Below, piece after piece: positions 1 through 10,700 of a stretch of DNA of 64,000 nt (the stretch's first letter is position 1; every line of letters starts with the position of its first letter). This DNA is from Lindgomyces ingoldianus (taxonomy: Eukaryota; Ascomycota; Dothideomycetes; Pleosporales; Lindgomycetaceae). The DNA is taken from contig NW_022985181.1 of assembly GCF_010093535.1 (NCBI RefSeq), positions 795,333 to 859,332 on the forward strand, given 5' to 3'. The position numbers and the translations under genes were made by a program. The notes under the pieces were generated by a model. That model did no database searches. It was not told where the DNA came from and saw only the letters and a list, made by a program, of their open reading frames with translations.

Positions 1-154
1 AAAGATTACTAACTTTTATTAAAAAATAGTAAAATTATAAAACCTTTTTAAACTATTAAGCCTCTAGGAAGCTACTAACTAAGCCTATTAGATACATAAA
101 CTATAAGTAGAGTTAGTAAAAATCTAAAACATCTTAACAGAGAAAGCAAGTATT
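1..154 (+). pseudogene. 5' fragment of degenerate gag, chromovirus G2
   Basis: Reads in the same direction as the gag sequence that resumes at 7753. Removing G1 and one copy of its GTATT target duplication (150-154 and 7748-7752) rejoins the two parts. Many TAA/TAG stops and no TGA, TGG, TCA or CCA trinucleotides are seen, which is the RIP signature of this window. The rest of the 5' end of G2 lies outside the window. Confidence 0.6.
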
Positions 155-766
155 TGTTACAATCCTTACTCCGGCGAAATGATATTTTCGGGAGTACGTC
201 GGCCTATAATGGAATGTGGGTGCGGGTAAGAGAACTTAGCTGGATTGGGTGTACAGTCTGTCGAGCAGAGTATGGGATGAGGCGGGGTTAAGAGTAGGCA
301 GGCTTGTGGTTTAACCTGGCGGCTGTATAGAGAGCTAGTAAACCTGATCTATAGGGATAGGAGTAGAGGTATATATAGTGCAAGATATACAAGGCAGCTG
401 TGATCTAGTATAGGGTCACAGCTTCTTAGTTTAAGGAGGATAGAGCAGGTAGTCTTAACAATAAACTAAACAGTAATCACAACCTTCTAACTATAGTTGT
501 AATTAAGACTATATACATAGGGTTTACATGCTTTGCAGGCTTGCATGCTGTTCTTAAAACTACCTGCATAGCCTGCAAGCCTACAAGCCTGTGTGTCCTA
601 TTAGACAACACACTTAGCAAAACCTTTCTCTAAAAGCTAGAGCTATTCCTTATCTGTCCTGTTACGTAATTTGTTAAGAGCAGGGCTAACTGTTTTCTAT
701 CTAATGTTGTTTAGGCTGTGTAGAACAGCCTGTTAGGTTATTACAGTCTAACTGTTAGCTGTAACA
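155..766 (-). repeat. Left LTR of G1 (3' LTR in element orientation)
   Basis: 612 bp, same length as the partner at 7136-7747. The first ~150 bp keep CGG, TGG and TGA trinucleotides that are mutated in the partner, while its inner end is the more mutated one. Most differences from the partner are TGR/TAR, YCA/YTA or CG/TA changes. Confidence 0.93.
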
Positions 767-884
767 CGCAGGCGTCCTTTCTAGTTAGCGTTCTTACTAT
801 TACGTTCTTTCTGTTACAAGTGTTAGATTTTCTTTTTAGCTAGTGCGTTCCTGTCTTTAAAGGCTAGTCTAATATTAATCTTTT

Positions 885-1530
885 TTAACTATGCCTTATT
901 AGGTTTCTTGTTTGTCTGCTGTTAAGTGTTGCCTTTGTACAGTTACTTGTCTTAATCCTCTTTATTGTACTAAGATGCGTCTATATAGTGCCTGTTATTT
1001 AAGCAGGTCCTCTTACGCAATGTCCTTATTATTAGATAAGTGTGTTAAGTGTGTAAAAAAAGGGAGCTATTATAATGCTTTTATATCTAATATAGCTTAG
1101 AACTAGTTAGAGTGTAAGCGTAAGAGATTATTAGCAGAAGCAAAGGTAGCTTAAGAAGATAAAATGTGTAAGAAGGAGAAGTTAGTAAAACACTTTTAAT
1201 TAATTATTTCTTATAAGAAGAGAATTTAAAAGTAGTTAAAAGTTTTAGAGAATTAAAGAGCAAAGTATCTAAAAGAAGACCTCTTATTACTAAATAAACT
1301 TAAAGCGCTAGAGGTAAAAGCAGCTAGTCTCCCTTCTCCTTAACCTATGTTAAAGGGCTAGGGACTTCCTACATTATAGACAGCTAATGCTACTGCAGTT
1401 TTATCTAATAATAGTGTTTTCTAGTCTAAGGAGCTTTCTCTAAAGTAGTTTTGTTTAGAAGGGACTCTAAGTATTTATAAAGGGCCTAAGAAGTGTTTAA
1501 TAAGCTCTTAAAAGGTTCCTATGTGTTTTT
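885..1530 (+). pseudogene. Antisense accessory frame of chromovirus G1
   Basis: A plus-strand frame opposite to gag-pol, between the chromodomain end and the left LTR. The open part (about 912-1097) is cysteine-rich and contains KCVKCVKKG. The frame continues through RIP-type TAG/TAA codons into a Lys/Glu/Leu-rich, probably coiled-coil segment ending near LKALEVKAASLPSP. The corresponding antisense position of G2 (13500-13900) encodes the matching pattern RCVKCVKK...FMSNAA and a similar Lys/Leu-rich tail, so the frame was conserved in the family. Function unknown. The paired cysteines suggest metal binding, but no full zinc-cluster pattern can be claimed from mutated copies. Confidence 0.6.
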
Positions 1531-4500
1531 ACTAGTAGGCTATCCTTTTCATTTTATTAAGTATTTATTTCTTTTGTAGTTTAAGATCTTTTTTACTTTA
1601 TATTTCTATTTTTCTTTTTTTTATCTAGTAGTTGTAAGTAGGATTATTTTTGTTATAAGTTTAAGTTTAAAAACATAGAACTAGGGGTGTATTTACATTT
1701 CTTTAGGTAGTTTAAGTTTATAGATGCTAGGGCGTGTTTATATTACATAGTATAGCTCTATGCGTTTCTTTACTAACTTCCTAGAAAGTCTTAGTGTCTT
1801 AAGGTCCTTTATATCTAAGTATATATAGTTATTTAGATGTATTTTTAGTGCTAGTTTTTTTTTTTTATTTACTGCTTTTTCTATAGCTTCTTTAGCTAAC
1901 TAGGCTTCTTTTATAAGTTTCTAATGTAGCTCTAGGAGCTTAGTTGTGCAATCTATTGCTTCTAGGGGATTAGTTAGTTGTAAGCTGTAGGGCTTATATT
2001 ATAGGGTGTATCTAAAGTTAGCTTTATATAGTGTTTCCTTAGTTATTACTAATTCTAAGGTGTTAATAACAAATTATGCTATTAGCAGCTATTTTGCCTA
2101 ATTTATTTATTTATATGTAATGTACTTTTATAGAAATTTTTTAACTTCTGTGTTTACCCTTTCTGTTTGTCTGTCTATTTATAAGTAGTAGGCAGTAAAG
2201 AGTCTATAATTAATTCTAAAGTGTTTAACTAAGGCTGCCTAGAATTTGCTAGTAAATAGTTTATTATAGTTAAAGATAATAGTTTTAAAGTGTTTATAAG
2301 TAGTAAAGACATTTTTTTCTAGCTTAAATATAAATTCTTTAGCTGTAATGCTTTTTTCTAATAGCTATAAGTAAATAAATTTAGTAGTTTTATTAATAAC
2401 TTATGCAATTATGTTATATAATCTTTTAGTACTAAGTTCTTATAACAGTAGTAGTCTAGTAATAAAATCTATAGTTATTATAGTCTATAGTTAACTAGGC
2501 GCTGTTACTAGTTAGAGAAGCCTGTAAAGTTTGTGTTATTAAAAATTGTTTTTATTATAAGTGTTACACTCTTATAAGACTTTAGTACATAAGTGTTTTA
2601 ATTAGGGTATCTTATAAAGTATAGCAATCCTAATCTTTTTTGTAAGAACCTAATCTTTAGGTAACTAAACATTAGAGCTTTATAGTACTTTTATATAAAG
2701 TTCTTTTATTCTTGTTTAACTATTATAAGGGAACACAGTATTTGTTCTAGATTTAGTCCTCTGTAAACTATCCCTTTAGAGGTTTCTCTAAAGATTGCAA
2801 ATTTTTCTAAATTCTGTTTATTTATATTAAAATAGTCTACGCGCCTGCTTAAGACGTTAGCTTGCTAGTTACTGCTTCCTGCTATGTGTTTAATAATAAA
2901 GTTAAACTAAGTAAGTTCTATAGCCTAGTGTACATGCATTAGTAAAAGTTTTTTAGTAGTAAAAAAAGTAACAAAATTTACATAGTTAGTGTAGATTATA
3001 AATTGCTAACTAAGGCCTTAAAGCTCTACCTCCTAGCTTCTGCATGCATTTACTATAGCTTTTAGTTCCTTATTAGGGATTGTATACTTCTGCTTAAGTA
3101 GCGTAAACTTTGCTAAGTAATAGGCTATAAGGTGCTATCTACTGTTCTCTTATTTTTAGAAGAGGGCTACTCCTTTAGCTCTTAATAAGGCATTAGTGTG
3201 CACTTTTGTTTCTAGTATAAGGTTATACATTCTAAGAATAGGGTAGGTTGTTATTACTTACTTTAGTTCCTAAAAAGCCTTTTCTATTTCTGTTGTCTAT
3301 TAAAATTTCTAAGTTACTTTCTCTTTAGAGGTAGCATTAGTAAGAGGGAGAGCTATTTTTAAATAATTCTTAATTATTCTTTGTATGTAGCTAGTAAGGC
3401 CTAGAAATCCTTTAATTTCTGTTACAGTAGTTAGTGTTAGCTAGTCTAATACCTTATTTACTTTAGTAGGGTCTATCTTTATCTCTTCTTTATTAATAAT
3501 AAATTCTAAGTATTTAGTTTCTTGTATGTTAAATTTACATTTTTCTAATTATAGGTGCAGTCTGTACTATTAGAGTTAATTAAGTACAAGTTTTACTTTT
3601 AATATATAGTCTGTTTTGTCTTCTTTAGTGTATATTAGGACGTTATCTAGATAAACAAGTATAAATATGTCTAGGTAAGAGTTAAGTGCTGTGTTAATAA
3701 CTTGTTAGAAGGTTACTAAGGCGTTAGTTAACCTAAATAGTATAATAAAAAGTTTATATAGTTCTTTAAAGGTCTAAAAGGCTATTATCTATTTATGTTC
3801 TTCTTTAATTCTTATTTTATTAAACCTGTCTTAGACGTTAAATTTAGTAAAGTGTTTAGTTCCTTTAAGTTAATTTATAATATCTTAGATAATTAGCAGA
3901 GGATATTAATCTTTTATAGTGTTATTATTTAAAGTACAGTAGTCCTAGCATACTTACACCTTACTATTCTTTTTCTTTACAAAGGTTACTGCTAATGCTA
4001 CAGGACTGTTACTTTCCCTAATATGTCCTTAGGATAACATTCTGTCTATATATTTCTACAGGGCTTCTTTTTAGGCTTTTATTAATAGTTATAGTTTGTG
4101 TGTTTTTAATTATAGGTTTAGTTTAAAGTTAATAGTGTAGTCCTAGGGTTAATGTGGCAGCAGTTCTTCTAGGTCTTCTAGAGTTTTAAACATGTCCTTA
4201 TAGTCCTTGTATTCCTTAAGTATCTTTGCTGTTTTCTATACTATTTAGTAGATTTTAATCTAGTTAAGATCCTATTCCTTTTTAAATTCTTTAAAGGAGA
4301 TTTCTTCTAGTTCTTCCTTTATCTAGTAGATTGCTTAGGCTTTAGGTTCTTAGCAAGGAAACATCTTTAGTTTTTATTAAAAGATGCTTTTAAAGTTTGC
4401 GCTAGATGCTTCTGCGTTGTTCCTATTAGTTAGAGACATAGTCTACTAGTTAATTGCTAGGTTATGCTTATAGAGCTAGTTATAGCCTAGTATTACTTAA

Positions 4501-7085
4501 TATTTACCCCCTAATAGCAGTATGTTAAAAGATATCTAGTCCTCTATACTTTCTGCTTTAGTAATAAGCTTCTTTATTTTAAGTTAAATTTATCCTACTT
4601 TGTATTCTATTAACAAGGCGTTAGTAAGGGATACCCTAAAGAAGTTTTTCTTAGCTTAGAAAGGTATGTGTTCTTAATTAACCTATCTAGAGTTAATTAC
4701 TGTAAACGTGCATCTGCTGTCTATTAGAGCAAGTCCTGTCTATTTCTGTCCTAGGCGTGTAAGGGTAATGTTAGTTGTTAGGCTGCGTCTTAGTCTTTAT
4801 CTTACTGCAATAAGGACGCAGAGTTTGTAGGGCGTTTCTTTATAATTAATCCTGTTATCTTCTTTAACAGTTTCTACAGCGTTTTTATATTCTATTAGTT
4901 AATCTAATTATACCTTATATTCTTAGTGTTCTAGTATTATACACTTTAGTACTATGCATTAGGCGTTTTCTACTTTGTAATAGTATAGTGTCTAGTTGTT
5001 TTGCTAGTGTGCCCTTTATTAAAAGTAGTAGAACATGCATGCTGTCTTATTATCGCACTCTGTCTATAGTTCTTGTTTATAGTCTATGCTGTTTCTGCAA
5101 TAGAGGCAGTGTAGCATCTTATAGGTAGACGTTATGCCTGCTAGTGTATTGTTATTAAGTGCGCTTCCTTATATTCTATGTGGCCACCAGCTAGCCCTAT
5201 GTTTAGTTAGCTAATGTTTAATGCAGTACTTGTTACTGCAGAGGTACTAGGTATAAAGACATTTCCTAAGATTATTTTATACTAGTATTAGTTAGACCTA
5301 TGTCTATCTAGAGTATTCCTTAGTTCTAACAATTTGCAAGAGGTAACTTTAGTAGGTGCATTAGAATTTATTATGTTGCTTACTTTTATAAGAAATGCAG
5401 TATTCTTTGCTTTATTAGGTCTCTAAGTCTTTACAGGTAATAGCTAGTGCTAGGGGTGGGGTGCTAGCCCTCTTCTAACATAGTTTAGGTGTTATTAATA
5501 GCGTACATTGCTAATTAAGACCTTCTTCTTTATTAAGAATTTTCTTAAACATTTTCTATTATTCTTCTTTATTTATAACTGCGTAGTGTGTTTAGGCAAT
5601 TTCCTTTAGTATGTTGTAAGTTTTAACATTATTATTAATATATATTTTATATATTAATTTTTTACAGTCCTTTTAATAGTGTGTGTTGCCACATTTCTAG
5701 CAGTTTTTATAAGTAAATTAATATCTTAGTTTCTAAGCTAAGATTCCTGTTATTAGTTGTCTTAAAAGAAACTTTTTCTTCCCTTTTTTAACATTCGCAA
5801 TATATGTCGCAGCTTAGGTATAGCCTTACTATCCCTTATAAGTGGCTGCTTATTTTAGTGCCCTAAAGACTTTATTATTATCTTTTACTTTAACTTCCTA
5901 GTATTCTATAGGGCATCTCTTAGATTTGTAGTTGTCTCTGCATTACTAGTAGAGGCGTTTGTCTAGCTAGTCTAGGATTTCTTGCTTTATTAGGCCTTAT
6001 TCTATATGCATTACTTTTATAGACAGTCTACTATTTTTATTCTCTAGTTATTTAAAGTCTAGGCATTTTTAGTAGAAGTAGCCTACCTTTTTGCAGTTAA
6101 GGCATGCCTTCTCTTTAAGCTATTTCTTTTATTCCTTGTTTAGAGGTAGCCTTACACTTCTAAAAGTATTACTCTTTTTCTTAAAGAAGCTACGCGTGTG
6201 CTTAGTGTAACTAAGGTCTATAAGCTTTATGTTAGTTTATAGAGTTTCCTTTTTCTTTTAAAACTAGTTAGGTTTTACAGTTGTCTAGCCTTTTTCTTTC
6301 TTACTACATTACTTAGTATGTTTTTTGTTGTAAGTAAGTGCTTTCTTAACATAATCCTTAAAGCTCTTAGGCTTTTTATTATAAGTAAATTTGTTCTTTA
6401 TAGTATTTAAGAGTCTTTTATAAAACATTTATTCTACAGCTTTTTTATCTGTCTATCTGCAGATAGCTAGCAATTCCTTAAAGCAGGCTGTGTATTGTTA
6501 GATAGAGCTGTTACCCTGTTAGAGAGCATCTATTCTATTAACTGCTTGTTTTTCTTTATTAACTAGCCTATATATTATAGTTAGGGCTGCTTTAAATAAG
6601 TTAATGTTATTAAAGACTTTTTATATTTCTAGTAGTAAAGGTTTACTAGTTATCTTATAGTTTATTTAATTATTAGCATAAAGTTAAAACTAAATAGTAA
6701 GTAATCTCTTTAAGTATAGGCTTATCTAAGAGATTATTTCTTTATTTATTTTAAAAGCACCCTTATTATATTACATGTAAAGGTAACACCTAGTAAAAAA
6801 GGGTGTTAAGTCTTTAGCAGAGCTGTTAAATGCTTTAGGGGGGGCTAAGCGTAAAGTCTTTTTTAACTTAATACTAGTTTTTTTTTAAGTAATATTTCTA
6901 AGGTTAGCTACTTCTAGCTGTAGGGTTTAAATTTATTAGGTGCTTAAAAGCCCTTGTTATGCTTAAAGCTAGAGGTGTTGTTTAAGCTGTTTAAGCTTAT
7001 TTTAGAGATAAAGTATTTGCTAATTTTATGCTTCCTTAGTTGCTGTAAGGGTCTAGCCAGTGCTAGCAGCTGAAGCACCTGTCAT
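1480..7085 (-). pseudogene. Degenerate gag-pol of chromovirus G1
   Basis: Gag probably starts at the ATG at 7085-7083. Landmarks along the minus strand: a zinc knuckle at about 6110-6062 (CLNCKKVGYF, with the His codon mutated to Tyr); an aspartic protease motif at about 4735-4681 (ALIDSRCTFTVI, where DSG has become DSR by G-to-A); the reverse transcriptase active site at about 3660-3635 (LVYLDNVLIY, from YLDD); integrase about 2650-1750; and a C-terminal chromodomain at about 1650-1480 (KNKYLIK, PTSKNT). Chromodomains direct integration toward methylated-H3K9 chromatin in characterised chromoviruses. Stops in every domain make it non-functional. Confidence 0.88.
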
Positions 7086-7135
7086 ACTAATGTCTGAAGT
7101 GGTAGTAGGCATACTTTGCAGGGGGTAGTGATTAC

Positions 7136-7747
7136 TGTTACAATCCTTACTCTAGCAAAATAATATTTTTAGGAGTACGTTAGCCTATAATAGAATGTGG
7201 GTGCAGGTAAGAGAACTTAGCTAGATTAGGTGTACAGTCTGTTAAGCAGAGTATAGGATAAGGCGGGGTTAAGAGTAGGCAGGCTTGTGGTTTAACCTAG
7301 CAGCTGTATAGAGGGCTAGTAAACCTAATCTGTAGGGATAGGAGTAAAGGTATATATAGTGCAAGATATACAAGGCAGCTGTAATCTAGTATAGGGTCAC
7401 AGCTTCTTAGTTTAAGAAGGATAGAGCAGGTAGTCCTAATAATAAACTAAACAGTAATTACAACCTTCTAACTATAGTTGTAATTAAGACTATATACATA
7501 GGGTTTGCATGCTTTGCAGGCTTGCATGCTGTTCTTAAAACTACCTGCATAGCCTGCAAGCCTGCAAGCCTGTGTGTCCTATTAGACAACGCACTTAGCA
7601 AAACCTTTCTCTAAAAGCTAGAGCCATTCCTTATCTGTCCTGTCACGTGATTTGTTGAGAGCGGGGCTAACCGTTTTCCATCCGACGTCGCTTGGGCTGT
7701 GTGGAACAGCCTGTTGGGTCATTACGGTCTGACTGTTGGCCGTAACA
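7136..7747 (-). repeat. Right LTR of G1 (5' LTR in element orientation)
   Basis: 612 bp. Its last ~110 bp keep TCA, CCG, TGA and TGG that are mutated in the left copy, while its first ~150 bp are heavily mutated. It carries the element promoter and polyadenylation region by family knowledge; no single signal can be assigned from the mutated sequence. Confidence 0.92.
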
Positions 7748-7752
7748 GTATT

Positions 7753-10700
7753 ATAGCTAAGAAGACTTTAAGACTAGCCTCTTAAAGCCTTTTAAAAGAT
7801 TGTTAAAGAACCTTTAACTATTTTTTATAAGATGTTACCTCTACATGTAATATAATAAAGAAGTATTTTAGACTAACATAGAAATAATATCTTAGATAGA
7901 ATTACACTTAAAAGGCCCTTTTATAATTTAGTTCTAACCCTATGCAGATAACTAGATAAACTTTAAAGCAAATAGTAAAGCACTTACTTTTAAAACTAAA
8001 AAAATATTTAGTAGCATTAAAAATTTTAAAGAAGCCCTAACAGCTATTTATAAAACCTTTAATAAAAAAAAATTGCAGCTAATAAGTTAGATACTATAAA
8101 ACAAGAAACTAGCCTAGTCTAGAACTATGCAGCACACTTTAGAGAACAGCTAGCTATCTATAGATAGATAGACTAGAAAGCTCTCTGCTGCATGTTCTAT
8201 AACAGACTAAGTAAAGTAGTAAAAAATAAATTTATACATAGCAAAAAACTAACTACTTTTAAAAATTTTATTACATAAGTAATAACTTATAACAACTATT
8301 ATAAAAAGTGTAAAAAAGAAAAGAAATAAAAAGAAACTTCTTAAAAACTAGAGTTTATTCTTAAGAAGAAAAAGCTTCTATAATATAATAAAAAACTAAT
8401 AGACCTTAGTTATGTAAAGCATACATAAAGCCCCTCCTTTAAGAAGAGCTAAGTTCTAAAACATAATAGGCCGCTTTTAACAAAGAAATAATAAAAGTAG
8501 CTAGAGGACAAGGCCTACCTAAACTGTAGAAAAGTAGGACATTTCTACTAAAACTGCCTAGACTCTTAGAAAGGGGAGAATAAAAATACTACTGTAATAA
8601 TAAAAGCTATTACTACTAAATACAGCCTTATAGATAAAGAAATATTAGAAAGATTAAACAATAAACTTTACTAGTAATATAAAGAAAACTATTCTTTAAA
8701 CAACTGCCTAAAAATATATTAAGAAGTAGTTATTTAAAACTTTAGTAGCCTAGATATAGTATTACAGGACCTTATAATTTTTAAAGAATATAAAGAAGAA
8801 ACTTAGATCTAAGGATATATTATAAATATTTAAAAAGAAGAAAAACAGTTTCCTCTTTAAGACTAAACCCCTAGCACTTTAGCAAGAGAACTCTTCTAAC
8901 AGTTTTAAAAATGCAAATGCTAGAAATGCAGTTTATAATATAACTACTTAAGCTATTACATAGTATTACTTTACTAGATAAATATTAGCAATAACTACTT
9001 TACATTTAACATTATATAATAAATAGCTAGAGTTAAGTATAATATTATAGATAAAAAAATAATAGTAATTCTTTGTTAAGATTAGAGATTAGAAACTAAA
9101 AGGATTAAGCAGACCTGCTAGGTTTAAAGTCCTAAAGCTAGTACCTAGAAAGCCTAAGACACTGCTCCTAAGCCTTATAATTAGCAGAAAGGCTTTAGTA
9201 ATGTAACAGAGCTACAGTCTATGCGCACTCTATAGAAACAAAACCTATAGCACTAACAACTACTAATAGAAAGGGCATCCTGTTTAAATAGTACAAACAC
9301 AGGAATACCTACAGTAGACTTAGAAGAGTCCCCTTAACATATTACATAGACCTAATAATTATCTATACCCTTAGTACTAATGCACGTAACAGTATTGCAT
9401 TAAGCATTAAAATAATAAGCATAGAACAGGCTAGTAGCCTACATAGGAAAAGAACTATAATAGTTGCCTATAGTAAGAAACAGCCTTAGCCTACAAAACT
9501 ATAAACTATTACACCTGCTAAACTGCCCCCTTACACAAGCAGAAGAAATAGGCAGCGTGTAAAGAACAAGACAACTACAGGTTCTACTACTTTTAGTAGA
9601 AAGCAGCAAGAAAAGAAGACTACTTAATGTTACATTACCTAATTAAAGATTATAAATGCAAAGCAGCTAACTGCTATAACTAAAAACATTAAATCTATAA
9701 AAAAAAAATAAGTTTAATAATAACTTATAAAACATTAACTTATATTTTTTTTTTAATAAAGAAGTTAAATATAACGTATTAGCAGTAATTGCAGTAAGAC
9801 AAGGGGCAGGACACAGCCTAATAACCACCTTTACATACAAAGGATAGCCTAAACTAGCCCTTGTAGATAGCAGATGCACCTTTACTGCTATAGATAAGGA
9901 TTAAGTAGATAAACAAAGCATACTATTCTATATAAAGAAAAACCTATTTAAGGTAACTCTTACTAACACATTATTAATTAAATATAGTAGAGGATAGATT
10001 AACCTAGAAACCTATAAAAAGGACCTTAAAACCCCTAACACAAGAGACTAGAGGTTTATAAATATACTCTAGCTAAAAGGCAAGTACAACGTAATCCTAG
10101 GCTATAACTAGCTTAAAACTTATAATCCTGTAATTAACTAGAGAACTATAACTATAAAAACTCTTAACAACTACGCATATATAACCTAGTTAGCATGCTA
10201 TAATAACTAATACTTAGTCTATAAATAAGTAAAATAGGGTAGCAGTTACTACTCTAAGAAAAGAAAACTCTAAAAATTCCCTTACTAAGAGCTAAAAGCC
10301 TAGGTAATAAGAATAATAAAAAAAGAACTTAAGAAAGTCTCTTATAAAGAAATTAAGGCTAATAAGAATGTAGAATAAATTAGTGTTATCTAAACCTAGA
10401 AAGAAGGCTGCATCCTAGCTAAATATAAGGATTATAAGGACATGTTTAAAACACTAGAGGACCTAGAAGAGCTACTACTACACTAGCCCTAGGATTACGC
10501 TATTAACCTAATAAAAGACTACAACCTAAAAACCTATAAGCTTTGCCCCCTAACGGGGGCGCGAAAGAAAGCCTTATAAAAATATGTTAATAGAATGTTA
10601 GTATAAAGCTATATCTAAAAAAGCTATAGCTTAGTAGCTTTAGCTATAGTTTTTGCAAAAAAAAAAGAAGAAAAAATCTAAGTCTGTTAGGACTATAAGA

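Larger units (their letters stand above)
155..7747 (-). mobile_element. Complete RIP-inactivated Ty3/Gypsy chromovirus G1
   Basis: A 7593-bp element bounded by two 612-bp LTRs that start TGTTAC and end GTAACA, with a perfect 5-bp target duplication GTATT at 150-154 and 7748-7752. Gag-pol lies on the minus strand, in the order gag, zinc knuckle, protease, reverse transcriptase, RNase H, integrase, chromodomain; protease-RT-RNase H-integrase order defines Ty3/Gypsy. It sits inside the gag of G2. All coding frames carry many stops. A second, plus-strand frame lies between the chromodomain and the left LTR (separate entry). Confidence 0.93.

Noticed and set aside
912..1100. Separate small cysteine-rich gene
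   Set aside because: The frame continues in the same phase past RIP-type stops into conserved sequence, so it is one part of the longer antisense frame of G1, not a gene of 62 residues.
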